Positions 36,755 through 49,662 are shown, numbered from the stretch's first letter. The stretch is 64,000 nt of DNA from Datnioides undecimradiatus (GCA_008933995.1 WARS01000029.1:14145107-14209106); one strand, 5' to 3'. The notes: generated from the letters alone by a model not told the origin. Translations and numbers: made by a program.

Positions 36755-39700
36755 AGCTTCAGTCGTAGCTTTACATTTAACATGCAGGCTTTTTATCTAA
36801 CTCTGAACAAGACAGCAAATGTGTATTTCTCAAAATGTCACTCTGTACTCACTTAAAAACATATAACTGTATGGAATAATTAACATGAAATGCTTATCTT
36901 CTGGGTTGGCCCTTCTGTAAAACCATTCAGCTGATGGCAGCAACCGATCACAGTGACTCTGAACTACCAAACCAGCGACTACTTGGAACTGCGATGAAAG
37001 CCAGATTTTCTCCAATGAGGGAAAAGGGCCTTAACAGTTTTCAAGGCAAGCGTCTGTGTAATTGTTGAATTTGTGTGTGTGTGCATGCATGCCTGCTGAT
37101 AGGAGCATGTGGCAGACGTTGTCATTCTTCGTGTGTGAATGTGTGTTTGGCGTGCCGGACCATTGTTGGAAAGCAGAGCGAGGCTCCTAGAAGCTGTTGG
37201 AAGGAGATGATTGGCTTCAGAACACGGTGGCCCCTTTGTGACAGATGGTTGGGTGCTGGGCTTGCACAGCCGAAATCACCCACTCACACATATGTGGGCT
37301 TGCACTACCTCACACGTATACACACACATCTATTCAGGAAGCTGTACAAAATGTCCACACATACATGCACTGACGTACATGTATGCATGTAAAAACACGT
37401 GCAAAGAAATTGGTGGTCTTTAACTATAAATGCATCTTTGGTGATAATGACAGAAAAGGCAATCAGGAACATTGTATATTTACAAAAGCCTTCAAATACA
37501 TAAGCGTGGAATAATGACACTCAGACAGGCAAATAAATAGACACACAGCCCGACAGTAAGACAGATGCACAGACAAACACTCAGGCAGACGGGCATGAAT
37601 TTGGAAAATGGCATGAAAACAATATGCGCTCTAACCAGTGCCAGTGTTTTGGTTTTACTCGGGGTTTGCAGCCTTGGGTTGAACACAGTAAAGCTTTGCT
37701 GTGTGTCTCTCCGAACAAACAGGAGGGGATCTAGTGCCTGCTGCTTCTGCTAGCCAATACTGCTCTCACTGTCACCGCCACCATCATCACAGCCATCAGC
37801 GTCGTAGCAATAAATAACACCACTGTGCTTGCCATAGAAGTGCACACCGTTACCAATGCCAAAAATCAAACCATCCGGGCAGAGCTGGTGAAACAGTCAG
37901 AGAGAGAAAGAGCAACCACAGACGTGTGTTCATGAGGGGCAATGCATATGTATTTATGATCTGGAGCCATGACGTGCATAAGACATTATAAAAGGTTGTG
38001 GTAGTGCTTTGGCTACTTGCTATAAACCTTTGTTTAATGAATATAATGTTTAAAATCAAATATGGTTTGAGAGAAATGTTATTGATATGTTTACTGGCAG
38101 TGTTTTATGTTTTATATCTAGGAAGTGCTGCACTCTTGACCCACACACAAGTCATTAGGAGGTGGACAGAGTGATCTGGGCATAAACACAGGACAACAGA
38201 GACAACAGTTCAAGTCTTGCATGTGGTTCCTTGTAGGCTATCAAATCATTTTATTAGTAATTAGAAGTATATGAACTCAGTGTCTAGGCATTGACTTGCA
38301 AGATACCACTACAATGTTAAGTTCCTTTTCCAACAAGCCCAAATAGATTTGACAGGCAAACACTTGAAATCCCTCCAGTATGTTTGGAAGAGGAGACAGC
38401 TGGTTCTCTGTCCACATTCATTGCTTTTTCTGCATGTAAAGTTAACGTTTGATTGGAGCCTCCTCTCAAGCACCCTGGCATAAGCCATAGCTGTGTGAAC
38501 CCTGGCGGTCGGAGCTCACTCTTGGGTCCCATTCTTTCCGACCTGCAAAGTCCCTGGGCTCTGCCCTTGACCTCACAATACTGAAAAGGTGTTTCAGTAA
38601 TCTTTATACACCTCAAGGTAAACCATGTTTTATCACTTTTTTTTCCTTTTTTTTTTTTTTAGCATTTTCCTCAAAAGAGATGAGGAGGACTCCGGCTCTG
38701 CTTCCTGCACAGAGCATGTGTGGCATTGCATTCAGGGACTCCTAAACCTGACTGACACATGCTTATTACCCCTTACTACAAGATGAGTGGTGTAGAAAAG
38801 TGCCACTCCCTACATAATGTTATGCTGTTTACAAGGTTCATTATTAGAAAGCACTTCAGCTTAATCAATATGGATCTCCCAGCCATTTTTCAAGTGGATG
38901 GATCTGTGTATGGTGTTTTATGGTTGGGCAACATTCTTTGACGAGCTGCACCACCACTAAGACTCTTATATGATTTGCTACAGGGACACATGCCATTTAC
39001 TCAGTAACGTAATTAACTAACTTGTGATGAGGTGCTTGCTGCAGACTTACATGTATACACTGGCTTGTCCCACAGATGACCACTTTTATCCTCTCTGGAA
39101 AGGCCTAATTTGTACTTTCAAACACCCGATTTTCATACAGTTAGAGAAGAGCCCAGTTGAGGCATCTTATAGTATGTTGCAAGTGTTGCAAAGACAGCAA
39201 CACGTACATTTCAATGCTACATCATTACAGCTCATCTTTGCCACGACCTCTGTATGCTGCAGTCTGCGTACAGTTCTGTGTACAAAGTTACTTTGAATGG
39301 ATGTAGGACTTTCTAGTTGTGTCCACTGAGTCGTTTTGGTCTGTGCCTATTGAAAACACACCATGGAACTCAAACATTAACTGTGAGGTTCCAATGGGCA
39401 CTTGTGAATTAGTCTTGTGATGTCTGGCTAGTCTATGCACTTCAGTAATAAAACACATCCCTCATGGAAATATACATGCATGAAGACACCAGTTGTACCA
39501 GGTTGTTCCCTCCGAGAACACTTTTACTCTTCTGTCTGCTTTACCCTCAGTAAGACTGCTAACTTTAGGTTGTTTGCCAATCACCATCCCTACTGAAGAC
39601 AATATGCTTCCTCTTTGCTCAGAAAAGTGGCCAGTGTGTCATCATCTAATCTTTGCAGCCGCTGCCATCACCACCATTATCACAGCCATCATCGTTACGG

Positions 39701-40430
39701 AAAAACAACACTGCATTTGCCAGAACAATCAGCAACTCCCCACAAACAATACCTTTGTATTTGCACACTGCCAGCAACTGCAATCATCATTACTGATCTG
39801 GAATCTGTTGTAAGTTTTTTTTTTCCCCCCACAACAGTCACAGATATCCAAGCCGTGAAAGCTGCTCGTCATTGTCACTGCTGAAGCTGATGAAAGGATG
39901 CTGGGAATGCCAGCATCAAGGCCTTCACAACCGCATGAGCTTTGGCCACGGCCAAAACTCACAGTAAAACATGAGAGCCCATCCACTGCAGCTACAGTCT
40001 GCTGTGAGCAGCTTGTGTCTAGTGACTGGGGGGTGGGGGATGGGGGGCATGAACAGGAAAGAGTTGAGGATGTCATTACTTCTTCCATTATCTGTCCTGG
40101 CAGTTTGCTTTATTGGGAAACCACACTGTGACTGGAGAATGCCCTCTTGATGACAAGAATCTACCCAGATGAAGTGCCCTTGAGAAAGACATTGCATCCC
40201 CACCAGCTCCAGGCAGCAGGAGTCCTGTTCTGCAACTGCGAGTCTGTTCCCTGACTTCCCTTTGGAGCAGAGTGAAAAGAGAATTTCTCCACCAGGTGTT
40301 ATCATGTAAATAAAACAACAAAACAAGCAAAACCTCAAGTAAAAAGTAAAAACAGGGTTGTGTGAAAAACCAAGACTGAAGTAAAACTGTTACCGCATGC
40401 AAATTAAACCAAGGTGAATAACACTAGATG
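36755..40430. other. Intergenic stretch
   Basis: No gene recognised. Related ACC/ATC-rich segments at about 37768-37840 and 39655-39725 share CACCAT-ATCACAGCCATCA. A G-rich patch (40028-40047) could form a quadruplex. The open frames at 39729-40338 lack recognisable domains. Confidence 0.5.
38638..38662. repeat. Poly-T tract
   Basis: T-rich run broken by CC; no flanking SINE or LINE body recognised. Confidence 0.8.
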
Positions 40431-40932
40431 CATCGGTGGAATGTAATTGAGCACATTTACTCAAAGACCGTAATCAAGTACAGTTTCAGGTACTTGAGTA
40501 TTTACATTATCTGCAACTTGTATTTTGGAGGCAAAGTTAGTTTTTACTTCACTACATTTATTCCACAGCGTTAGTTACTAGTAACTTTGCAGTCAGATTA
40601 TTAATATGATATCTGAATAACTAAAGATTTCTAATGTGCTATTCTAGGTTAATTTATGCCTCAATATATAAACTAAATTCAAGTTACTCCCACCTTTACC
40701 ATCCACAACACTGATAAAGTGATGTACATATTGATGCCTCAATAATGCCATCCAATAATAAACATCATTCTCAAAGTCTGCATACCATGTAATTTAAGTG
40801 TATCTTGATGCAAGCACTTTAACTTTTACTAAAGTAAGGCTTTGAATTCAGGACTTTTAATTGTAACAGAGTAATTTAACACTAGAATTATACTACTTTT
40901 ACTAAAAGAGCTGAATACCTTCTCCACTTCTG
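40431..40932. mobile_element. Teleost hAT-type non-autonomous repeat, about 500 bp
   Basis: The left end ATCGGTGGAATGTAATTGAG, with ACATTTACTCAAAG next, and the right end TTTTACTAAAAGAGCTGAATACC, ending TTCTCCACTTCTG, match the very common fish repeat CAGTGGTGGAATGTAACTAA...GAATACTTCTTCCACCACTG. Internal blocks also match, such as TTTTTACTTCACTACATTTA, GTTACTAGTAACTTTGCAG and TTGAATTCAGGACTTTTAA. It has no coding capacity. The copy is diverged and its flanking duplication is not clear. Confidence 0.85.
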
Positions 40933-42222
40933 TGAGATGTTTTTAATGTCACACAAGATGTGAAATGTCTCTTAATCTGCAGGGTAAAAGATTTAGCAGA
41001 GGATGTTTATTATGTACTCAATGTTTACTTTATAAATGGCTATATTGTGTGGTTCAGTGTCTAGGCATCCCATTTGTTTTTAAATTCAAACCATTTTACA
41101 TCAGTCCTTGGATCAAATGAACACCACAGTTTAGTCTTAACACATGAAAAGGGTCACTTTCTGTGAGGGAAAAGCGTCTGTGCATCAAACCAAAGTGAGA
41201 CAGACATAGATGTTCCCACGAGACAACGTACATTATTTACCCACCATCTGCTGGTCCAGTCATCAGCGAATGAAGTCCTGTCCTGTTTGTCTCTGCTGCA
41301 TAATGTACAAAACAGCTTAGTTAATTTGCCGTTTTGTGCATGCAAATGAGGAGGGTAAGGAAGGCCGGTCCTGGTTTGTTCCACTGGTATTCAAATTGTA
41401 GGTCAGTATTTAAATCTTCAGTGGGCATTCTGCAACTTGATATTTTGAATATAATGATATGATTACAATGCATATTTATAATGTTGTCTTTGTCTCGTTT
41501 CATCAGACACATGCGTATGCAGCTCATTCTGATTGTAACAGAATCACTCTGCACACAGATACTGTAATTGCTGTCTTATGTGTGCCTGGATGAAATTATA
41601 GCAAGCTTCTTCCACTATAGCAGAGGATGTGGAGACGAAAATACTTATTGAACATTTAATATTTGTGGGTATTTTAGTTGAAATGATGCAGCTGTTGGTT
41701 GGTTGCTGCCTTTCTCAGCTCTCTGTCACCAACTTCAGAGGGTGCTGTCACGGTCAACAATTTGTTAATTTGCAGTATTACCGTTCTTGAGGATATGAGA
41801 GTAATCGTTGTATCTTAAATTAAATCCATTGTCATAAAATTACAAATGATTTATGTGATAGAAGCATGGATACATCAAAATAAATGTCATAAATACTTCA
41901 AAGTTCTGCATAGATTAACGCTACAATATGAAATTTTCTGGGTCTCTCAGAAAAGGGGACAACAAATGATGGTTTGGTGATGTTGTAAAGTAATGTTGGG
42001 AGCATGGGAGTTATTGTTTTCACCACTATTGTTATCATTACAGTCAGCTTCACCCAGTTGGGATTCCTTCAGCATTCACTGTTCAGAAACGTTTTACTTA
42101 TCAGCTCCAAAACAAACAAACAACTTTCAACAGATCCCTCATACTTGATTTCAAGGCAAAGAATTACTAAAGTTTTTCTTAATAAATCTTGAACTTTACA
42201 TCCCCTTTTTATGATTTTGGTT

Positions 42223-42251
42223 TTTTAAAATTTTTTTTTTTTTTTTTTTTA
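42223..42251. repeat. Poly-T tract
   Basis: Nearly uninterrupted T run ending in TACAG. It resembles a splice acceptor by chance, but no coding exon follows. Confidence 0.8.
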
Positions 42252-45200
42252 CAGGTGAATAGACCACAGCATGGGTGCTTTCTCTGCACTGACACAAACA
42301 CTTACCCGGCTTTAAGCTTGGCATGCCCCCTGCTGAAGCTCCTTCAGGGTACTTAAATCGAGAACACGGTCGGGGATGAGTTGCTCTCTTCAGCTACTGT
42401 ACAGCAGAAGCCTGCATAAAGAAAAATGTACACGTGAACATCTCTTCAGGCATAATTCATCCCAAACAGGGCATTGATTGGAAGCTTTAAGACTCAGTTC
42501 TTTAACATTGCTTTGCTTCAGTAAATTTTGCACGTGGTCCTCACTCTGGTCAGTCATGGCTTAGCATCTCAATATAGAATCACACTTGTGAGTCGTGTGT
42601 TGCTGTGATGCCATGATGTACGTCACACAACATGGCGACAGATTGTGTGTTCAAGAAATGCTGCCCCTGGGCAAGAACAGTGATCCCACGGTGCTGGAAA
42701 TGTTGCATTGAAATTAAAAAGACTTCACAGGGGAGCAGATTGCAAGCAGAGCCCTCAGGGACTGAAACTTCCTGAATGAGATCCAGAGCTTTATTGGGCC
42801 CTCGTGAGTTTCAGTTGCTCTCCGAGGAACTACCAGCACTGACGGTGCCATCACTGTTCACACAACTCAAGTCGAAAAAGGTTGTGAAGATACAAATGTA
42901 CTAGTTTCTTAGTCTGAAGTAGGAAATCCTCGGTTGTGACTTATAATCTACTGCAGGGGGAATCCAAAGATTCTAGTACAGAGAGAAGGTCATTAGCAGT
43001 TTTTGTGAGTGCTCTCTTGGTTGCTGTCACTTAGTTCTCTCTTTTTTCTGTTACAGTGATTGTTAACCTGTCCATCCAAACCTGTCAGTTGTAGATGATA
43101 ACATTAAAAATGCCAGTCAAAAGTGTTAATAGGTCATTTTAGACATCTCATGTTACGAAGGTTTGGTTGTCAGGGAGAGGTGAATCGGCTATCAGTGTTG
43201 GTTAAGATCTGCTGGAGCTTCACGTGTTCAATAAAGAAAACTCTTGCCTGGAAAAAGAATACTACTTCAAGAAATATCAATTTGTAATTACCAGTTCATT
43301 AAAGCTATGGTTCACTGTCACAGAAATAGAACAATCAAGACCAGTGTTGTGACACTGGCGGTGTATATCTCATGTCATGAAAGAAAAAACATTAATTTTC
43401 ATCTATAACTACATGTCATTTTTCTCATGAGCTGATCAGTCAGGAGCAATTAAATGTAAATAAAACAAGAGCAAACACTACACTAAAAACTGACGTACAC
43501 ATCAAATGCTATAATCTTTATACATTTGGTTGTTGCTTAGGCACTCAGCTTCTCACTTGGTTGATCATAAACAATATGCATCAGTTTCCAGGATGCTTTT
43601 CACCTCTGCTACACAATTTCCTAAGGAAAACCCTGTTTACTGCACAATAATATTCATCATAGTCATTAAATATATGGGGACTTTTCAATCAGTTGAGTCA
43701 TATCAGTTTCCATAACTTGCTCATCTTACAGCTGATTCATTGAGAATCAAATGAAACTGATGGAACAGTAAAAAGTGTCACAGAGTGTGGAGTATTACAG
43801 AGTTGTATTTTAGTCAGTGCAAAGATATTTGAGATTTAGCTGAGGTTTAGTTTGCTATTGGTGATTATACAGAGGATCCCGAGAGACCTTGTCTCTTAAA
43901 ATAAAACCACATATCAGGAGTTGAAATACGTTTTTTTGACAGCAGCAGTGCATTTAGAAAATTAGGCTTCGTCACAAGTGTTACAATTGGAAGTAAAAAA
44001 CTTTTGGAGAAAAAGGCTGCTGTAATCATAAACTCTTATTTATACTCTTTATCATAACAAGAGTCAGTTTCAAAGACTTACTCAGATAAACAGTGCACAT
44101 TATGCACGGCAACATAACACATAAAACAAACTTAATAATTAAACCGACAGTCCAATCAGTCTGATCAGTGTGTTAATGGCGAAACAGAAAATGAAGTGGA
44201 GTGCTCACTCATCTGAGTGCAGCTCAGTTAATAAATAACTCACAATGAAGCTGAGAGTCTTTTGATTAGGCAGTGTGAAATCTCTAAAGTGGACAAAGGG
44301 GTGAGGAGAGGTATCCCATTAATGTCAGAGTGTGTACCAAGGAGAGCTAGAGGGCAACAACAGCTCCCCCACTGCACAGATTTGACTACGGAAGATTTGT
44401 CAAAGACAAGTAGCTCCTTATGAAATAATATGCTTCCGACTGCGAGGCTCATGCTTGTCATTTGGCAGAACTGCCTTCTACATCACAGCGCGGCAGGATG
44501 CTGACATTCACACCATGGAGTGAGTGTGATCAGCTCTCACCCAGGCAGATGAAAAGTGGTTTATATAGAAACTGAGAGGCAGTATCATATGGTTGCACCT
44601 GGTGACAGACTATGGTGAGAACTGAGCCATATTAAACCCAACAACTCTCTGTTAACGAGAGCACTTTCACTTCCTTTGGAAAGGAATCATCATGCTTGCT
44701 TCTGATATTTTTAGTGATTTTTCGTGCCACATTTTGTTTCAACCATGTCTGAGTCACAGCAGTGTAAAGCAAAAATGATAAAATCACAGACAGTTGTTTT
44801 TTGAACAAGCTGTGCGATTCAACTCCCAAGGAGCCAGTTCAAGGGAGACTTGAGAGCACACACTGACTCATGTCCTTCCTGTCTATTTTGGCCTTGATGA
44901 GTCTGAAGGATCATTAAGCTTTCAACAACGGGAGAGGAAAGACAAGAGTGGCTGGACACATCACAGTCTAACAACCATCATCTCCTCCACAACTGCTGTA
45001 TGCACTACTCTCCAGTTTTGATTATAAAGGAGAAAAGCTGGGGCTCACATCACTGGACAATCCTGAGCACAATGTTATTGTTAAACAGATGTGGCCTGAA
45101 GCAGTGAGCACTTCTCTCTCCTCCTCTCCTCTCCTTAATCCCTTGGTTTCAGCTGTTTACAGCATTGACTGATGAACTTGTGAGGCACAAAGATCAGAGA

Positions 45201-45826
45201 TGAGATGAAAGGCACGTATGAACCACAGCATCGTGACACAAAGGTCCCGGATTCTCTGGTGAAGATACAGGGGGCAGTGTTACCTCACTGATGTAACTCC
45301 ACCTGATTCCTCTCTGCTGTCCTATAGGGGCCCCTCAGAGGGCTGGGTGAGATCAGCACTGCGTTTTATGTCTGCAGTGTTACTGCCTCATAGTCGTGAC
45401 TGTCCCTCAGTAACAAAGAGGTCACAGGGAACGCAGATTATCTCTGATTTACTGTTGCAGTTGTTAAAATGAAATCTTGTCTCAACTTCAGCTGCAAACG
45501 TTATCTTTCTAATGATCTTTTTGATGAATTTGTTTATCATTTTTAGAATAATTAATAGTTTTACTTTATAAAATATCAGAAATTATAAAAAAAAACCCCC
45601 ACAATATCTAAGGGCTCTAAAGATTAATTATTCAAAATGCTTGGTTTGTCCCAAACTCTGAAATATTTAATATTCAAATGTTTAATTTTCAATGATTCAC
45701 TGCAAAAAGCACCAAATAAATTTAAGGGACTGGAATGATTAAATGCTGCTGTTTTCTGCCTGATAAATGACGATTAACTATGAATGTACTTTTGAAAAAG
45801 CTGTCAGCTTCCTGCCTAATTAGTGG

Positions 45827-45862
45827 ATGTTCTAGATGTTAATGGATTAACATCTAGAACAT
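45827..45862. repeat. Perfect 17-bp hairpin with 2-nt loop
   Basis: ATGTTCTAGATGTTAAT, a 2-nt loop (GG) and the exact reverse complement ATTAACATCTAGAACAT. It lies about 260 bp beyond the inferred elavl4 polyadenylation site. Confidence 0.9.
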
Positions 45863-46142
45863 ACAAATCTCCTATTGAGTGTTCTGCTATGTACATTAAA
45901 AGTGCAAGAATAGGGGGCACTTTTCATTAAGTACATTGATGAGAATATTTGTCCATTATGCCTTAATGATTCCATCTTTTTAATCTGAACTGCCTATTAA
46001 ATCTAAACCAACAAAGAGAACAGAGAAATAATTTAAACAAATCAGACGTGGGTTAAAGCGTGTAAAGAGTGTGAACTATGATAATACTAAATGAAAGCTT
46101 CATCCATCACGACAAGAAACATCCAAGCTCTTAACACCTCAT

Positions 46143-46148
46143 TTTATT
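46143..46148 (-). promoter_or_regulatory. Candidate distal polyadenylation signal AATAAA of elavl4
   Basis: The plus strand reads TTTATT, so the sense strand reads AATAAA. Downstream in the sense direction (46090-46135) lies GU-rich sequence (GATGTTTCTTGTCGTG) that could serve as the cleavage-factor element. Another AATAAA lies about 85 nt upstream at 46228-46233. Confidence 0.45.
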
Positions 46149-46999
46149 GTCCCAACATTCAAAAGTACAAATAATTCAAACACAACAGTTTTATGAAAAA
46201 GAAAAAACAAACATTTACAGCAAGATTTTTATTTTGTTTCCAGTTTCAGAAATGACCTAAACTAGCAAGGATAACATGAAGTCATTCATCGCAGTAATTG
46301 GATTAATAATAAGAATAAGAATACTAAGAATAATAGCAATAATAATCATAATAATCATCATTGATAATTGTTAAGTAATAACATAAGCAGGAGAGAGTAG
46401 AGAGCCGCGGTCGTGGGGCCCTGTGAACATTTTTTCGTCTTTTTTGTCTTTAAAGATTTCGTTTATAGATTTTTCAGATAGTAAACAAACACGTCTCAGG
46501 AGGAAAATGAAAACTGACAAGAAGAGCCTAGTTCCTCTGTTCACCTTCCCTCCTCCACTACTGGCTGCGTTGTTCCTACTGGCAGGCTGCCACTATAAGG
46601 CGCTACAGGGGATGGTGTGAGCCATAGGGGTTGGGCATAGAGCGAGGTGACGCAGCCCCATGTTTCAAACACCCTGACATGCACACACACTATCATACGC
46701 ACTCACACATGCACACACAATTTTAACAACCACACAAGCAGTCTCTGTCACATACGTCCGCGCGCACATGCACTAGGGGAGACACACACATATACATTTG
46801 TATATATGTGCACTAAATAGACCCAAATGCACAATCACACACACACACACAAAACCACTAACACATATAACATATGTATACACTGTACATACGCACATTT
46901 GGATGTACTCCACGCTGACAAACATGTGAGGACAAACGCAACGCAACACAACACGCACACAAATTACATAAAGAACATGCACACAAACGTGCACACATG

Positions 47000-47002
<3 letters not shown>

Positions 47003-47032
<30 letters not shown>
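47003..47032 (-). repeat. (CA)n microsatellite, UG repeat in elavl4 RNA
   Basis: An uninterrupted CA run on the plus strand inside a broader CA-rich stretch (46680-47045). In elavl4 RNA it would be a UG repeat. Confidence 0.85.
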
Positions 47033-47194
47033 CTGTGCACACAGGGTCTAGGCGGAACACAGGCACACATCGTAAGAGTTCAAAAGTCATACAGTGTAGG
47101 AAATTAGTTCACACATCAGAACAACATTCTACTGGGGTCGTTGCATAATTCAAGCTCCCAACGGCGGCAGGGAGCATGAAGGGGTCTGGTTGGT

Positions 47195-47209
47195 GGGTGG
47201 GTGGGAGGG
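47195..47209 (+). promoter_or_regulatory. Compact quadruplex motif with one-base loops
   Basis: Four GGG runs separated by single bases (T, T, A) on the plus strand, the most stable class of intramolecular quadruplex. It is on the template strand of elavl4. Confidence 0.55.
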
Positions 47210-47987
47210 TGGACTGGTTGGTTTGTTGCCGTTATGACATTAGAAAACTATGTGATTGGATGGCGCAGATGATGACTGGATAATAAGGATGATATAAGAT
47301 GACCCGGCCTGTCATGATGACTGAGGTGTGAGAGAGAAGGATGTACATATGCGAGCATGCGTCTGAGTGTTTAAAATGCTCTCCACACACCTCCTTCATG
47401 TTTTCAAGTCTTAACAACAAACAAAAAAAATCCAATTCTGTATATTTATACTTCTGGAACCATTCCCTTACCTTTCACCTTTCAAAATATATAATATATA
47501 TCATATTAGAGTATATAAAATATAGAATCGGTACAATCCCTTTTCATACCTCCAGAGTACTTCTTAAGTATAGCAACAACTGCCGTAAATAACAGTTGGT
47601 GTGCAATGGTAACAATTTCTCATTTTTAAAGATTTGTTGGTATGCCATTTGAAAACATGATGAATATTTTTAAAAATAAGTTTTGACTCTTAAGTGATTT
47701 TGACCGATTTAGTCCAGTGCAATGAATGACCCTCAAACAACAATGGGCATTTGCTCCTTTTTAAAATTGATCTGCCCAAGCCTCCAAGAGCTGAATGTTT
47801 ATATAAAATGCTTTACTGAAAACTGAAAACTATGCTTTCAGACCCACATTTTTGCATAAGGTTTCATCACAAAGCGGTAGTAAGTGGAGGGAGGGTGTGG
47901 ACGGAGTGGCTTTTTAGAACTACACAAACTTATCACAGGTTATATTGAACCAGAACGACTGTTTATAACATTCTATTAAGACTAAAC

Positions 47988-47993
47988 TTTATT
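47988..47993 (-). promoter_or_regulatory. Candidate intermediate polyadenylation signal AATAAA of elavl4
   Basis: The sense strand reads TTCAATAAAGTTTAG. It is a canonical hexamer about 2.5 kb after the stop codon and would give a shorter 3'UTR that keeps the AUUUA cluster at 48325-48398. Confidence 0.3.
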
Positions 47994-48324
47994 GAAAAAG
48001 ATCTAAAGATTTCATTTTAACAAGACAAGAAAAAAGCAATAGCAAATTTAACTATTAACTAGGTTATGCATAGCGAGTAACTGTTTCTAGTAATAAGGGA
48101 AGAGCGTCCCCCAACCCTCCAGACATTTTTTTCAGTTTTCATGACTTTTAGATTTTTTTGTATTGTAATTTTGATATATTGGTACAAAGCACAAACGTAC
48201 TAAAAGTTCTCTCAGTGCAGTGGACTACTGGCAGAGCCTCTCCACTAGTCGCTTTGTTCCCTTTTGCTCAGAAACGCCCCCTCCCTGTACCAGAATCACG
48301 CAAATACACAGACAATGAAACAAA

Positions 48325-48398
48325 TAAATACATAAATACACAGATAAATTAATTAATTAATAAATATATAATAAATACAAATAAATAGAAAAATAAAT
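48325..48398 (-). promoter_or_regulatory. AU-rich element with seven AUUUA pentamers
   Basis: In the sense (minus) orientation seven AUUUA pentamers occur within 74 nt, at 48325, 48333, 48345, 48361, 48372, 48382 and 48394 (plus-strand TAAAT starts), in an otherwise U/A sequence. This is the architecture of a classical AU-rich instability element, the very ligand that Hu proteins bind. Its position inside the inferred elavl4 3'UTR suggests possible autoregulation. Confidence 0.6.
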
Positions 48399-49520
48399 AG
48401 TTTAAAAAATTGATAAGTAAACAAACTGCTAAACAAATACAGTTATATTGTAAGCTTTTGTTCGGTTTCTTTTGCCGCGGTAGCTAACTGAAAGTTAATC
48501 CAAATCTTTTTTTTTCTCCACAAGCAACATGACAACAATTGAACAGTTTCCTCACAAGTTTTTCTAAGTAACTGAACCACCACTTCATAATAAGTTGTCA
48601 TATGAAAAAGACAAGCTCAAACAAAAGAACAGTGACAACTCATATAGTACAGTAGATATTATAAAACAAATGTAGACTATATATGTATATATATATCATC
48701 TATTTGTACACAGCAAATAAAGACACAGTTGTCATAGATCCTTTTTAAGGAAACAAATATCTAGACTAACGGAACTAGCTAATCATCATTTAGTTTTGAC
48801 AAACGTTTCACGCTCAGCAAGTAAACTTAAAGTCAGCAAGCCAAACGAAAAAAGAAAAGATACAAAATGAAAATTTGTTCAGTGATTCTTACAAGGCCCA
48901 AATTCGTTTATCTGGTTATTCAGCAAAGAAATAGTCTCACCAGATATTTGGGCCAACAATAAACAAATATTAAACAAAGAACAGCAGCTCAAGTCAATGC
49001 CAACATCGAAGTATTTTTTTTTCTTTAAACAACACATAGAACAACAAACTTGGATATTTAAGATATGTGAATAATGTAGTATAGCACCTACTGTTGATCG
49101 CTAAAAGGAAGTTCTTTTCAAATGTAAGTTCACAAACGCAGAGCGAAGAAAATGATATAGATAATGTATAGTATGCTCTCTAAATGGATAGATGTGTATA
49201 TATCTATTTACTGATATCCCATATTGACTGATGACAAAAACAGGAAAACAAGTGGACAAAGGGTCTTCTTGCTTTGGGCTCTGGACTATAAGGATGGTTA
49301 GGCCTTGGAAAGACCCCTCTCCCTTCCCTTTTGGGTATCGCTGTTGAATAATTACGCACTAGTTACATATGTGAAAAATTACCAAAATCACCTGCCTCAG
49401 TTTGCATCCCTGTTCACAAAACCTTCCATCTACAAAATCACTGCCAACTTGGATTCCCCAAAAAACAAACAACCTTTGATCCTATAAAGTACCACGGCAG
49501 AACGACAAGACAAGGTGGTG

Positions 49521-49547
49521 CCCCCTCCCTCCCGCCCCGGCCCCCCC
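49521..49547 (-). promoter_or_regulatory. Sense-strand G-quadruplex motif in elavl4 3'UTR (I)
   Basis: The minus strand carries G-runs of 7, 4, 3, 3 and 5 separated by loops of 1-2 nt. It would be present in the RNA if this region is transcribed as 3'UTR. Confidence 0.6.
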
Positions 49548-49656
49548 TAGTTAGCCAGTCAAAATATTTTTCTCTTTTTTCAAATCCAGATTCTTGTAAA
49601 AATTCTTCAATAATTATTATTTTAATTATCATTTATAAAAATAGATCTTCTTTCTC

Positions 49657-49662
49657 TTTATT
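49657..49662 (-). promoter_or_regulatory. Candidate proximal polyadenylation signal AATAAA of elavl4
   Basis: The sense strand reads AAAAATAAAGAGAAAG about 0.85 kb after the stop codon. Use of this site would keep the quadruplex motif at 49768-49801 and exclude the one at 49521-49547 and the AUUUA cluster. Confidence 0.25.

Larger units (their letters stand above)
40933..46119. other. Intergenic stretch downstream of elavl4
   Basis: No gene recognised. It holds a poly-T tract (42223) and the 17-bp perfect hairpin (45827). 44640-44950 and 45700-45800 are repeat-free and could include conserved elements. Confidence 0.5.

Noticed and set aside
39729..40402. Several 100-137 codon minus-strand frames
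   Set aside because: Mutually overlapping frames in GC-richer DNA, with no domain or consistent codon pattern.
42223..42260. Poly-T plus TACAG as a splice acceptor
   Set aside because: No conserved coding frame or donor follows it.
46773..47090. Val/Cys-rich frame near 46.8-47.1 kb
   Set aside because: Translation of TG repeats. The same applies to frames over the arrays at 300, 7100-7520, 24700, 52600 and 62100.
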